Below, in pieces: positions 8,666-18,308 of a stretch of 64,000 nucleotides of DNA. This stretch comes from Propionispora hippei DSM 15287. GTDB taxonomy: Bacteria; Bacillota; Negativicutes; Propionisporales; Propionisporaceae. The DNA is taken from the NCBI RefSeq assembly GCF_900141835.1, contig NZ_FQZD01000008.1:62001-126000 (forward strand), in the 5' to 3' direction. Position 1 is the first letter of the stretch, and every line of letters starts with the position of its first letter. The notes beneath the pieces are model-generated. The model was not told where the DNA came from and made no database searches. It saw only the letters and a list, made by a program, of their open reading frames with translations. The translations under genes and the position numbers were made by a program.

Positions 8666-8705
8666 AAAAAAGGTTGTCAAACGCATTGGTTTGACAACCT
8701 TTTTT
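8666..8705. terminator. Strong symmetrical terminator
   Basis: AAAAAGGTTGTCAAAC (8666-8682), loop GCATTG, GTTTGACAACCT then TTTTT (8689-8705). Perfect stem with A-run and T-run, so it works in both directions. It ends the small-protein unit at 8432. Confidence 0.85.
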
Positions 8706-9229
8706 ATTTGGAAAATTAAAAGGTATGAGAAGCGGGAAGGATTTAGTTAGCAAGAAATAAAAGAAAAAATATATTTGCCCGCCGGCATGATGATTCTCTC
8801 AAACCGGCAGGAATATGGACTTGTTTCGGTAAATTGGGTTATTATATAGGAAAAAATACATAGGAGGGGGATAAAATAAAAGTTAAATGGTTAGGAAATT
8901 TCTGTTTTTTATTTACTGCCAATAGGGGTATGAAAGTTTTGACAGCTCCCTTCGACAGTTCGGTAGGGTATAGCCTGGCTTTCTACGCCTCCGGTACTGG
9001 CTTTAGAATATAGATATGGCAGCCTTAGCTAGGGGCGTGTCTTTAAGTGATCGGATACGATTCCCAGCGGTGGTTTTTTGGGCCATTCAGGCATTGATGT
9101 TTTTTGAAACAGAGGCCACTATTCCTGCAAAATTTCGTCTGTTCTGTAGAGTATCACTCGTTTGGCCCCGAAAGCCCTCACCATGAAGCATACCGTTATT
9201 TTGAAGACACGTCCTAACATAAAGGAGAG
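8706..9229. other. Gene-free stretch with repeat element
   Basis: No convincing coding frame. Around 8865 there is ATAGGAGGGGGATAAA, a perfect-looking ribosome binding site, but no start codon follows at the right distance; it may be a decayed gene start. The right part (9028-9220) is a repeat of family C. Confidence 0.4.
9028..9220. repeat. MITE-like repeat, family C, copy 1
   Basis: Ends are inverted repeats: left TTAGCTAGGGGCGTGTCTT, right (read on the minus strand) TGTTAGGACGTGTCTTC. An interior segment (CCACTATTCCTGCAAAATTT, 9117-9136) is the reverse complement of one in the element at 29685-29848. About 190 bp, no coding capacity. Its right end abuts the ribosome binding site of the next gene, so it may supply or alter that gene's leader. 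Confidence 0.5.
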
Positions 9230-10039
9230 ATGAACCCCGTGAGACTGGAGGAATTGATTAATCAACACCAGTACGAATTGAGTCAGACCGACCATATTAT
9301 CTGGAAATATATTTATCATCATAAAAACGAATGTCGCAGAATGTCGGTACATCAACTGGCAGCAGCCTGCAATGTTTCCAGTACGACGGTTGTGCGGTTT
9401 GCTCAGAAGTTATCTCTCGACGGTTTTAGTGATCTAAAAGCGCTGCTGAAGATGGAAAGAGAATACACGTTATGTACGGAAGAGGACGCAGTAAAAAAGG
9501 TTATTGACCATTATCAGCGCGTCAGCCAGGATATGGCCAAGAAAAGTTTCCAGCCGATGAGTGAGCTTTTATATCGGGCGGAGCGCATTATTGCTTATGG
9601 TTCCGGCTATGTGCAAAGCAATGTTGTTAAAGAATTAAAGAGACTGTTTTTGTTTGATAAAGTACTGATTTACGAAATACAAGGCAAGGATGAACTCACC
9701 TCAGTTGTGAAGATGCTGACGCCGGCCGACCTTGTTATTATTGTATCTTTAAGCGGCGAAACTCCCCTGGCCGTGGAAGTGGCGCAACAGCTTAAACTGC
9801 AAAGTGTGCCGCTGATTTCCATTACCCGTCTGCAGGAGAATTCCCTGGCTGCGCTGAGTACCGAGAACATCTATATTGAAACGTCGGAGTTTCATCTATA
9901 TGCGGATCAAAGCCTTCCGACATACAAATCAATGATGATTTATTTTCTGGTTATTGAAATATGGTTTATCAGATATCAGGCCTATAAAAAAAGACAAAGG
10001 CAATTAAAAGAAAAAGATGCGGAAGAAGAGATTTTTTGA
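9230..10039 (+). CDS. RpiR/MurR-family transcriptional regulator of the alpha-glucoside genes
   Basis: 269 aa. N-terminal RpiR-type helix-turn-helix (about 30-70; LAAACNVSSTTVVRFAQKL), then a SIS phosphosugar-binding domain (about 110-240; IAYGSGYVQSNV and IIVSLSGETPLAVEVA). It lies upstream of a phospho-alpha-glucosidase and an alpha-glucoside PTS, so a sugar phosphate from that pathway is the likely effector (GlvR/MalR-like role). The ATG at 9230 lies only 2 bp after AAGGAG; GTG at 9239 (11 bp spacing) is an equally likely start. Confidence 0.88.
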   Translation: MNPVRLEELINQHQYELSQTDHIIWKYIYHHKNECRRMSVHQLAAACNVSSTTVVRFAQKLSLDGFSDLKALLKMEREYTLCTEEDAVKKVIDHYQRVSQDMAKKSFQPMSELLYRAERIIAYGSGYVQSNVVKELKRLFLFDKVLIYEIQGKDELTSVVKMLTPADLVIIVSLSGETPLAVEVAQQLKLQSVPLISITRLQENSLAALSTENIYIETSEFHLYADQSLPTYKSMMIYFLVIEIWFIRYQAYKKRQRQLKEKDAEEEIF

Positions 10040-10077
10040 AAAGCCGGCAGGGACACCGTTCCTGCCGGCTTTTCTAA
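10039..10077. terminator. Terminator after the RpiR-type regulator
   Basis: AAAAGCCGGCAGG (10039-10051) pairs with CCTGCCGGCTTTT (10061-10073). Perfect 13-bp stem ending in TTTTC. It separates the regulator transcript from the glucosidase gene. Confidence 0.8.
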
Positions 10078-10147
10078 CCTGTAACAAAGTACGGAAAATG
10101 GAACAAAGTCCATAGTAGTGACAAATATCCGGAATGCGGCAAATCCA

Positions 10148-10176
10148 TTGATGATCGCCGCGAAATACTTTATGAT
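10148..10176 (+). promoter_or_regulatory. Sigma-A promoter of the phospho-alpha-glucosidase gene
   Basis: TTGATG (10148-10153), 17-bp spacer, TATGAT (10171-10176), about 55 bp upstream of the start at 10231 and after the regulator terminator. Confidence 0.55.
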
Positions 10177-10224
10177 GAGGGAGAAATCCCGGGATGGATT
10201 ACATGGATTATGATGAAAGGATAA

Positions 10225-11556
<1,332 letters not shown>

Positions 11557-11568
11557 ACAGGCTTAATG

Positions 11569-11647
11569 TTGGATATTGGACTGATATGACCCCAAAACAG
11601 GAGGAAAGAAATCTCCCGGCCGTAGTTCAATATCCAATTATTTTTTT
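11569..11647 (+). terminator. Hairpin with T-run between glucosidase and PTS genes
   Basis: TTGGATATTGGACT (11569-11582) pairs with AGTTCAATATCCAA (11624-11637), followed by TTATTTTTTT. It sits in the 195-bp gap between two genes of one pathway, so it could be a plain terminator or an attenuator that lowers permease expression. Confidence 0.55.
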
Positions 11648-11751
11648 GACAGGTATTTTTGGAATTTTGATTTTATTTCGATAAATTTTGCAGACCAACA
11701 GCCGTACTGATTTGTTTGCAGCAGTGTGTTTGATTTTTAAGGAGGGTTACT

Positions 11752-13836
11752 ATGGCGATTAACCAGGACGTAATGATGCAAAAGGTACAACGGTTTGGCG
11801 GTGCCATGTTTACACCGGTTTTGCTATTTTCATTCTTTGGCATTATGGTTGCCTTGTCGATATTGTCTAAAAATCCCGATATTATGGGTAGCATAGCCCA
11901 TAAAGGAACACTGTGGTATGATTTCTGGTTTATTGTTGAGCAAGGTGCGTGGACGGTTTTCAGTCAGATGCCGCTTTTATTCGTTATTGCCTTGCCAATC
12001 GGTTTAGCACAAAAGAACCATGCCCGGGCCTGTATGGAGTCCTTTGTTATTTACATCGTTTTTAACTATTATGTCTCGGCGATGCTGACTCTGTGGGGCC
12101 CGGAGTTTGGTGTGGACTTTACCAAGGCAGCCGTCAGCGGTTCGGGCCTGGCGATGATTGCCAATATTAAAACACTGGACTTTGGCATGCTTGGCGCCAT
12201 TTTTATCGCGGCTATAACGGTATATCTGCATAACCGTTTTTTTGACGTCGACTTACCCGATTTCCTTGGCGTATTTAAAGGCTCTTCCCTGGTAGTCATT
12301 GTCGGATTCTTTACTATGCTGCCGGTAGCGTATCTCTTTTGTCTTATTTGGCCCCATATTCAAATGGGGATTGCTTCTCTCCAGCAATTTCTTAAAATGA
12401 GCGGCGTTTTTGGAGTATGGCTGTATACTTTCCTGGAGCGGATATTGATACCAACAGGACTGCATCATTTTATCTACACTCCTTTCATTTTTGGACCGGC
12501 CGTTGTCGATGGCGGAATTAAGCAGTACTTTTTTCAACATTTAAATGAGTTTTCCACGACAGCCCATTCATTAAAGGAAATGTTTCCGCAAGGTGGTTTT
12601 GCCCTGCACGGATCTTCTAAAATGTTTGGTTCCATCGGGATTGCTCTGGCCATGTATGTCACAGCCAAACCGGCCAAGAAAAAAGCCATTGCCGGCCTTC
12701 TGATCCCGGCTACCCTGACGGCCCTGCTTTGCGGCATTACCGAACCTTTGGAGTTTACCTTTTTGTTTGTTGCACCGTTATTGTTTGCCGTACATGCCGT
12801 TTTAGCGGCAACCTTAGCTGCCGTATCGTATTCCTTTGGAGTGGTCGGTGATTTTGGCAGCGGTCTTATTGAAAATGCCGTGTTGAATTGGATACCGTTA
12901 TTCAAGTACCATACGTCTACGTATATTATCCAGTTTATCATTGGTTTTATTTTTACCGGTATTTATTTTGTTACGTTCCGGTATTTAATTTTGCATTTTG
13001 ATTTTAAAACCCCGGGGCGTACCGATGAAGAGGAAGACAGACTATATACTAAGGCTGATTATAAGGCAAAACAGGCTACGGCAGCAGGGGTTGACCTTGA
13101 CGAAAGAGACCGGAAGGCAGCAGCCTTTCTGGCCGCTTTGGGCGGCAAGGAAAACATTGAGGAAGTCACGAACTGCGCAACACGGCTAAGAGTTACCGTT
13201 AAAAATGGCAAGTTGGTACAGGATACAAAGGTATTTGTCGAAGGCGGCGCTCATGGGCTGGTGTGCAAGGGTAATGCCGTGCAAGTCATTGTCGGGCTTT
13301 CGGTACCGCAAGTACGGGAGCGGTTTGAGGCTTTGCTGGCAACAGCACCACAGGACATCGACTCTCAGGAGAATAGGAACAAGAGCGCAGCTCTGAAAGC
13401 TTTTGTCTCCGGTCAGGTGTTTCCCATGACTGAAGTAAAGGATGAAATGTTTTCGCAAAAAATGATGGGAGACGGCGTAGCCATCTGGCCGGACAATCAG
13501 GTAGTAACCGCTCCGGCTGACGGTGAGATTACCATGGTTACCAGTCAATCCGGACATGCCATAGGCATGAAACTAAAAAACGGACTGGAAATTCTGCTGC
13601 ATATCGGGCTGGATACGGTGAACATGTCCGGAGAAGGCTTTAAGGTATTGGTTGAACCGGGGCAAAGGGTGCAGGCCGGTACCGAACTGGTCCGGTTTGA
13701 CCGTAAGCGGATCGAGGAAAAAGGTTATTCACCGGTTGTTATTATGGCGGTTACTAATTTTGACCAGTATCCGATGCTGAGTTTTTATTCCGGTGTGCAG
13801 GCCGAAGCCAATAAAACCGTCGTTGCAACTTATTAA
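11752..13836 (+). CDS. Alpha-glucoside PTS permease, EIICBA fusion
   Basis: 694 aa. Residues 1 to about 430 are the membrane-bound EIIC of the glucose/maltose family (about ten helices). A cytosolic EIIB domain follows at about 455-530 with phosphocysteine in EEVTNCATRLRV. The C-terminal crr-type EIIA lies at about 555-690, with the phospho-His in ILLHIGLDTV. It imports and phosphorylates an alpha-glucoside (maltose, or sucrose isomers) for the GH4 enzyme upstream. GlvC/MalB proteins often lack EIIA and borrow one; here EIIA is built in. RBS GGAGGG lies 6 bp before ATG. Confidence 0.92.
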   Translation: MAINQDVMMQKVQRFGGAMFTPVLLFSFFGIMVALSILSKNPDIMGSIAHKGTLWYDFWFIVEQGAWTVFSQMPLLFVIALPIGLAQKNHARACMESFVIYIVFNYYVSAMLTLWGPEFGVDFTKAAVSGSGLAMIANIKTLDFGMLGAIFIAAITVYLHNRFFDVDLPDFLGVFKGSSLVVIVGFFTMLPVAYLFCLIWPHIQMGIASLQQFLKMSGVFGVWLYTFLERILIPTGLHHFIYTPFIFGPAVVDGGIKQYFFQHLNEFSTTAHSLKEMFPQGGFALHGSSKMFGSIGIALAMYVTAKPAKKKAIAGLLIPATLTALLCGITEPLEFTFLFVAPLLFAVHAVLAATLAAVSYSFGVVGDFGSGLIENAVLNWIPLFKYHTSTYIIQFIIGFIFTGIYFVTFRYLILHFDFKTPGRTDEEEDRLYTKADYKAKQATAAGVDLDERDRKAAAFLAALGGKENIEEVTNCATRLRVTVKNGKLVQDTKVFVEGGAHGLVCKGNAVQVIVGLSVPQVRERFEALLATAPQDIDSQENRNKSAALKAFVSGQVFPMTEVKDEMFSQKMMGDGVAIWPDNQVVTAPADGEITMVTSQSGHAIGMKLKNGLEILLHIGLDTVNMSGEGFKVLVEPGQRVQAGTELVRFDRKRIEEKGYSPVVIMAVTNFDQYPMLSFYSGVQAEANKTVVATY

Positions 13837-13843
13837 AGGCATC

Positions 13844-13920
13844 AACCGTTGATGTAATGAGTCTGCCGGCATAGTAAGAGATTTTTTCAACAGGCAAAAG
13901 AAGTAAGATAATTATAGGTT
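13844..13920. repeat. Degenerate fragment of repeat family A
   Basis: About 77 bp resembling the left part of the elements at 27461 and 36951: AACCGTTGATGTAATGAG, then CTGCCGGC, AGAGATTTTTTC and GGCAAAAGAAGTAAG in the same order. The right half and its terminal repeat are missing. Confidence 0.5.
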
Positions 13921-13937
13921 ATGCTTAAACGTAAAGA

Positions 13938-13976
13938 CGGACCAAAAGCCTTAGAAGTAAGGCTTTTGGTCCGTTT
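13938..13976. terminator. Terminator between PTS gene and the convergent rubrerythrin
   Basis: CGGACCAAAAGCCTTA (13938-13953), loop GAAG, TAAGGCTTTTGGTCCG (13958-13973), then TTTG. A perfect 16-bp stem between two convergent genes, likely serving both. Confidence 0.7.
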
Positions 13977-14015
13977 GCTCTGCCATTGTGTTGCTTTATA
14001 GTTGACTATGATCTG

Positions 14016-14441
14016 TTATTTGGCAAAACGGGCTAGCATGCCTTCCAGCATCCGGGCGTGGCGGGCTTCGTCTTTAGCCGACTCATTGAAGTAATCTCTG
14101 GCCGTTTCAAGACCCAGTTCCTGTGCCTTTTCGGCTGCCTGTTTCTTGCCTTGGTTGGCGAAGGTTTCACCGTCCAGCATTTGACGGAGATTTTCAAACA
14201 AATCTTCCTGAATCATACCGTTAAACTCGGCAAAGCGGGCAGCATGCTCCGCTTCTTCCCAAGCAATTGTTTTTAACACTTCCGCAATTTCCGGATAGCC
14301 CTGCCGCTGGGCCAATCGGGCAATAGCCAGATAAAGTCCGGCCTCGGAAGTTTCACCGGTAAAGTTTTGTTTTACCATTCTTTCCAGTTCGGTTCCTTTT
14401 GTTTCACCGATTATATTCTCAACAGTCAAATCTCTTTTCAT
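14016..14441 (-). CDS. Rubrerythrin-like diiron protein without rubredoxin domain
   Basis: 141 aa, only the four-helix ferritin-like domain. Di-iron ligands are visible as E in [14 protein letters not shown] and the later [12 protein letters not shown]. Such proteins reduce peroxide or store iron in anaerobes. The C-terminal rubredoxin (CxxC pairs) of classical rubrerythrin is absent, so electrons must come from another protein. It is the second gene after a cysteine-rich protein 15 bp upstream on the same strand, probably one transcript. Confidence 0.9.
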   Translation of the reverse strand: MKRDLTVENIIGETKGTELERMVKQNFTGETSEAGLYLAIARLAQRQGYPEIAEVLKTIAWEEAEHAARFAEFNGMIQEDLFENLRQMLDGETFANQGKKQAAEKAQELGLETARDYFNESAKDEARHARMLEGMLARFAK

Positions 14442-14456
14442 TGTATTGGCCCCCTT

Positions 14457-14879
14457 TTAGTGTCGGCGTTGAACGCTATGTAGAATTTTACCTGCCATTT
14501 CGGAATTAACCTTTTGAATATCGTTTAAATACAAGAGTGTGCTGCCTCTGTACTCCTGAACTTCACCCAGCAAGATGATTTCCAGGCTGGAGCGGATGAT
14601 ATTAATAATACAGTCTTCATCATGATAGACATTACAGTTGCGGCATTGATTTAGCAAAAAACCAATGGCGTTAACCACTGTCTCAGTATCATACAGCTTG
14701 GTGTCGTTATAAGGGAGGGCCTGCATCCCGTTTGCAATAAAATCGTCTTTTTGTTTAAGCACGGTCAAAAGCGACTTTTTACAAAAACCGATTAAGCATT
14801 CCTCCTGCTTACACTGATGGCAAAACTCTTCTCCCAAACAGCAATTGCCAATTTCGGTAATTAAAGCATCGACTTGCAA
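14457..14879 (-). CDS. Cysteine-rich protein of unknown function, TTG start
   Basis: 140 aa from TTG (14879-14877), which has a perfect AAGGAGGT 7 bp upstream; the frame is open further upstream (to an ATG at 14942) but that part overlaps this ribosome binding site. Cysteines are clustered: NCCLGEEFCHQCKQEEC near the N-terminus and CRNCNVYHDEDC in the middle, nine or more in all, suggesting a metal or Fe-S site or redox role. No family is recognised. Its pairing with a rubredoxin-less rubrerythrin hints that it could be a redox partner or sensor; that is inference only. Confidence 0.7.
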   Translation of the reverse strand: MQVDALITEIGNCCLGEEFCHQCKQEECLIGFCKKSLLTVLKQKDDFIANGMQALPYNDTKLYDTETVVNAIGFLLNQCRNCNVYHDEDCIINIIRSSLEIILLGEVQEYRGSTLLYLNDIQKVNSEMAGKILHSVQRRH

Positions 14880-14946
14880 TTGTATTACCTCCTTAATGAT
14901 AAATTTAGAAATAATTTCCACATATTTAGAAAAAGTTCCCATTAAT

Positions 14947-14975
14947 ATTTTATTGCTAATAATTGTTTTCTACAA
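14947..14975 (-). promoter_or_regulatory. Sigma-A promoter for the Cys-rich/rubrerythrin pair
   Basis: Minus strand: TTGTAG (14975-14970), 17-bp spacer, TAAAAT (14952-14947). The spacer contains TTATTAGCAATAA, a 5-3-5 inverted repeat that might bind a repressor; it is not a clear PerR box. Confidence 0.5.
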
Positions 14976-15045
14976 GTATTTTTTGTTGATTTTTGTACAA
15001 ATGCCAAGAATAATGGAGTGATTTTGATTATACTGTTGGATGCAG

Positions 15046-15090
15046 AAAAGGTTAGCAAGCCCTGCCACAGGCCTGCTAACCTTTATTTTT
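15046..15090. terminator. Hairpin terminator in the intergenic region
   Basis: AAAGGTTAGCA (15046-15057 with flanks) pairs with TGCTAACCTTT (15074-15084), followed by ATTTTTA. No gene on the plus strand ends nearby, so it may end an unseen small transcript or block read-through. Confidence 0.5.
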
Positions 15091-15221
15091 ACCAACCAGC
15101 AAAGAATGGGAGGACTTTGCAATATTTTGGAGAATTTGTGAAATAAAAGAAAAATATGGTTATTTTTTGTATCAGCGATGTCAGAATAAGGTTACCTTTA
15201 GGACTGTTGAGAGGTGAGCAG

Positions 15222-15326
15222 GTGGCAAAACAGCTAAAACAAACACTCCTATTAGCATTGCAGTACAGTGTATATGAGAATCTTACACCACGCGGCAGGT
15301 TGATCTTACAGCATGGAGAAGTATAG
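15222..15326 (+). CDS. Possible 34-aa peptide ahead of the kinase gene
   Basis: GTG start with GAGAGGTGAGCAG just upstream, encoding MAKQLKQTLLLALQYSVYE and a short basic tail ending ILQHGEV. Supported only by the ribosome binding site; no family is recognised. The rest of 14943-15400 has no further coding signal. Confidence 0.2.
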   Translation: MAKQLKQTLLLALQYSVYENLTPRGRLILQHGEV

Positions 15327-15409
15327 CAAGATAAACTGGAGTTCCTCTAAGACAATTGATTTTTTGTATGGGGAAGATGGGTTCTCATTTTAGCTAAGGG
15401 ATGGTATCG

Positions 15410-17581
15410 GTGAAGAAAAAGACATTACGCGGTGAATTGTTGATATGGACGTTTATAGCAGGTATCGTTCCGTTTATCGTTGGCAGTTTATATATTGAAA
15501 AAACAGTTTCCAAACAGGTCCGGGAGGATTTTGGCGCCTATGCCCAGAGTGTGGTAAGCAAGGTGCATACCCGGATTAATGAAGGTGCCATTAAGCCGGC
15601 TTATGAAGCCGTGACGTTATTGGCCGTGGATGAAAATACGGCAAAACTGGCTGATTCTATCGGTAATCAGCAAATAGATAACCTAAATAATAAAAATAAT
15701 GATATTTATGATGGTTTTATAAAATATACCAATATATTTTCCCAGATTAAAGGGCTTGCTATCGGTACAGAACAGGGAGGTTATTTCGAGTATCCCGATT
15801 ATTTTACTCAGCTAGGCTATGATCCTCGAACCCGGCCTTGGTATCAGGCGGCATTACAGAAGAGGGGGAAAGCGCTGCTAACGGACCCGTATATTATGCA
15901 TACCACAGGAGAAATGGTTGTTGCGGTGGCTCATACGGTCGAGCGGCAGGGACGTACTCTGGGTGTGGTGGTAACAGGATGGAATCTAATGGAGTTTCAA
16001 CGGGAGATTGAAGAGTTAAAAATTGGCTTAAGTGGCTATGTTATGGTTCTAAATGAGAACAATAAAATTATTGTGTCTCCCCGGCATAAAGAATGGTTAA
16101 TGCATACTCCTGAGGAAGTTGGTTTGCCTGTCGAGATTCTGTCAACAGAGAACGGCAAGATACATCAAGTGAATCTGGAAGGGAAAAAACAACTAATTTG
16201 TATAGATACTTCGGAAGAGTCGGGTTGGAGAGTAGTGGCTGTTATGGAGGAAGAAGAATTGCACAAGAAAGTAAGCGCGATTTTGTTTCCCGTTTTGCTT
16301 ACCTATTTTGCCACACTGGTCAGTATTCTTGGCTTCATTTTTGTAGTGACTCAAAGATATGTAGTGGGACCCATTCGGAGTTTACAGGGGGGGGCTGCCG
16401 CAATTGCTGACGGTGATTTAACAGCCCGGGTAAAAAATCAGGAGCACGAAGAATTTGGGATTCTGGCAACGGCATTCAATCATATGGCCGGCGCTTTGCA
16501 GGACAGCTTTGCCAAAATACAAGAACAAAATGTTATGCTGTATAAAAGAGAAAAAGAGTTTCAGACCTTGGTGGAAAATGCTCAGGACATTATTTTGCGG
16601 ATTGACCGTCAGGGGAGAATTACCTATATTAATCCGGTTTTTAGCCTGTATTCTTCGCATCCGGTGGAAGCCTTGTTCGGTCAGAATTTTAAGGCACTGG
16701 GCATGCCGGAGCTGTTTCAGAACAAAGTGGAAGCTATGCTGCAAATGGACAAGTCGGGCTTTCAGGAACAGGTATTGGAATTTGGGTTTACTGCCCAAAA
16801 AGGATGTGTATATTGGCTGCAGGCCCATATAATTCCGGAATTTTATGACCGGCAGCAACCGGATACCATTCTTTCGGTTATTCGCAACATTACGCAACAA
16901 CGGGAAATGGAAAAGCAAATAGCCCGTTTGGACAAATTGAGTCTTGTCGGTGAAATGGCCGCCGGGCTGGCCCATGAGGTGCGCAATCCAATGACTACGG
17001 TGAGAGGCTTTTTGCAGATGTTGGCCCGCAAACATCCCGATTCGCCCAACATTGCTTACTATGATATCATGATTGCCGAATTGGATCGTACTGATGCTAT
17101 TATCAAGGAGTACTTGTCGTTGGCCAAAAATAAGGCTATTCACCGGGCACCGGCTAACCTCAATGACATTATCCGGGCAATAGCGCCGCTGATGCAGGCC
17201 GACGCGACTATACATAATAAAGAGGTGCGCCTGCAATTGGGAGAAATTCCGGATTTGCTGCTGGATAAGCAGGAAATTCATCAACTGCTGCTCAACATGG
17301 TCCGCAATGGCTTGGAGGCCATGCCGGAAAAGGGAGCAGTATGTATTAAAACCTACCGTGAGGAGATGGAAGTCGTGCTGTCGGTAGCCGACCAGGGTAC
17401 AGGCATCAAAAAAGAAGTACTGGAGCATTTGGGCATACCCTTTCATACAACAAAGGACAATGGCATTGGTCTGGGATTAGCCGTTTGCTATAGTATTGCG
17501 GCAAGACATCATGCCAGAATTCATGTGGAGAGTACTAGTCAGGGAACAAGTTTCTTTATTTGTTTTCCTATAGGAGCATAG
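15410..17581 (+). CDS. Sensor histidine kinase, Cache-HAMP-PAS, sporulation-kinase type
   Basis: About 723 aa. Membrane helix near 12-32, extracellular double Cache sensor (about 35-290; YDPRTRPWYQAA is the Cache signature), second helix (about 295-320), HAMP (about 320-375), PAS (about 385-500), HisKA with phospho-His in LAHEVRNPMTTVRGF, then HATPase with N box NMVRNGLEAM, G1 DQGTGI and G2 GIGLGLAV. The HEVRNPMT...GFLQML H-box is typical of Bacillus-type kinases feeding Spo0F/Spo0A. No partner regulator is adjacent, which also fits a phosphorelay. GTG at 15410 is preferred (AAGGG 9 bp upstream); ATG at 15401 abuts the AAGGG. Confidence 0.9.
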   Translation: MKKKTLRGELLIWTFIAGIVPFIVGSLYIEKTVSKQVREDFGAYAQSVVSKVHTRINEGAIKPAYEAVTLLAVDENTAKLADSIGNQQIDNLNNKNNDIYDGFIKYTNIFSQIKGLAIGTEQGGYFEYPDYFTQLGYDPRTRPWYQAALQKRGKALLTDPYIMHTTGEMVVAVAHTVERQGRTLGVVVTGWNLMEFQREIEELKIGLSGYVMVLNENNKIIVSPRHKEWLMHTPEEVGLPVEILSTENGKIHQVNLEGKKQLICIDTSEESGWRVVAVMEEEELHKKVSAILFPVLLTYFATLVSILGFIFVVTQRYVVGPIRSLQGGAAAIADGDLTARVKNQEHEEFGILATAFNHMAGALQDSFAKIQEQNVMLYKREKEFQTLVENAQDIILRIDRQGRITYINPVFSLYSSHPVEALFGQNFKALGMPELFQNKVEAMLQMDKSGFQEQVLEFGFTAQKGCVYWLQAHIIPEFYDRQQPDTILSVIRNITQQREMEKQIARLDKLSLVGEMAAGLAHEVRNPMTTVRGFLQMLARKHPDSPNIAYYDIMIAELDRTDAIIKEYLSLAKNKAIHRAPANLNDIIRAIAPLMQADATIHNKEVRLQLGEIPDLLLDKQEIHQLLLNMVRNGLEAMPEKGAVCIKTYREEMEVVLSVADQGTGIKKEVLEHLGIPFHTTKDNGIGLGLAVCYSIAARHHARIHVESTSQGTSFFICFPIGA

Positions 17582-17600
17582 GTCTGAACGGAGGAGATTG

Positions 17601-18284
17601 ATGATGTCACCTCAGCTTGCTCTTGAAGTGAAGCCGTTGACAATTGAGCATGTACCTGAGATTCTAGCATTACAGGATTTGATTATTGAAACTCTGTCGG
17701 ATAAAAAAAGTTATTATCGAGAAGAGAATGATTATTTTTTTAAAGCACTGCAGGGAGGCGACTATTCCTTAGGTTTGTTTGATCGGGGAAACTTAGTAGG
17801 ATATAATATTGTTTCCTTGCCTGATGATATACAGAATCTGGGATATGAAGTTGGACTTTATGAGTCGGCGTTATCAAAGGTAGCGCATTGGGGTCCGGCA
17901 GCTATTCATCCTTCTTTGCAGGGAAACGGATTATTAAAGAAAATTCTTGTTAAACAATTAAAAGAATTAAAAGTTAGCGGCTATGAACATATTTTTCTTA
18001 CTATTGCTCCATGCAATTATTCTTCGTTAGCTGCAGTTTTACAACAAGGGTTTCTTATAAAACGGATTAAATTGAAGTTTGGAAATTTACTTAGATATAT
18101 ATTGCATTTAGATATGAGCCGCACTTTAAAAAAACCTATTTGTCAAGTCAGAGTAACAGGAGAGGATTTGGAATCACAAAAACTTTTGTTAACGTTTGGG
18201 TTCTATGGATATTCTGTTGAAAGTGAAAAGTCAGGAACGACAACTCTTTTATTTGGTCATGATGGGCTTGAGGAGACACTATGA
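17601..18284 (+). CDS. GNAT-family N-acetyltransferase
   Basis: About 227 aa. The N-terminal 150 residues fit a GNAT fold: beta strand GPAAIHPSLQGNGLLKKIL is the acetyl-CoA pyrophosphate-binding motif A (R/Q-x-x-G-x-G/A variant QGNGLL), then EHIFLTIAPCNYSSLAAVLQQGF. Substrate unknown. It follows the kinase by 20 bp and precedes a racemase by 25 bp, so the three probably share a transcript. Two ATGs (17601, 17604) follow GAGGAG. Confidence 0.75.
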   Translation: MMSPQLALEVKPLTIEHVPEILALQDLIIETLSDKKSYYREENDYFFKALQGGDYSLGLFDRGNLVGYNIVSLPDDIQNLGYEVGLYESALSKVAHWGPAAIHPSLQGNGLLKKILVKQLKELKVSGYEHIFLTIAPCNYSSLAAVLQQGFLIKRIKLKFGNLLRYILHLDMSRTLKKPICQVRVTGEDLESQKLLLTFGFYGYSVESEKSGTTTLLFGHDGLEETL

Positions 18285-18308
18285 CGTATTTGGGGCGGCA
18301 AAGGAGTA

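Noticed and set aside
8930-9013. Peptide of 27 codons from ATG 8930
   Set aside because: No ribosome binding site at the right distance and no helix or motif; the good AGGAGGGGG lies about 60 bp upstream of it.
16418-17446. 342-aa open frame on the minus strand within the histidine kinase gene
   Set aside because: Fully opposite the kinase HAMP-to-HATPase region; sequence has no domain and is rich in His/Gln as expected from reverse codons.
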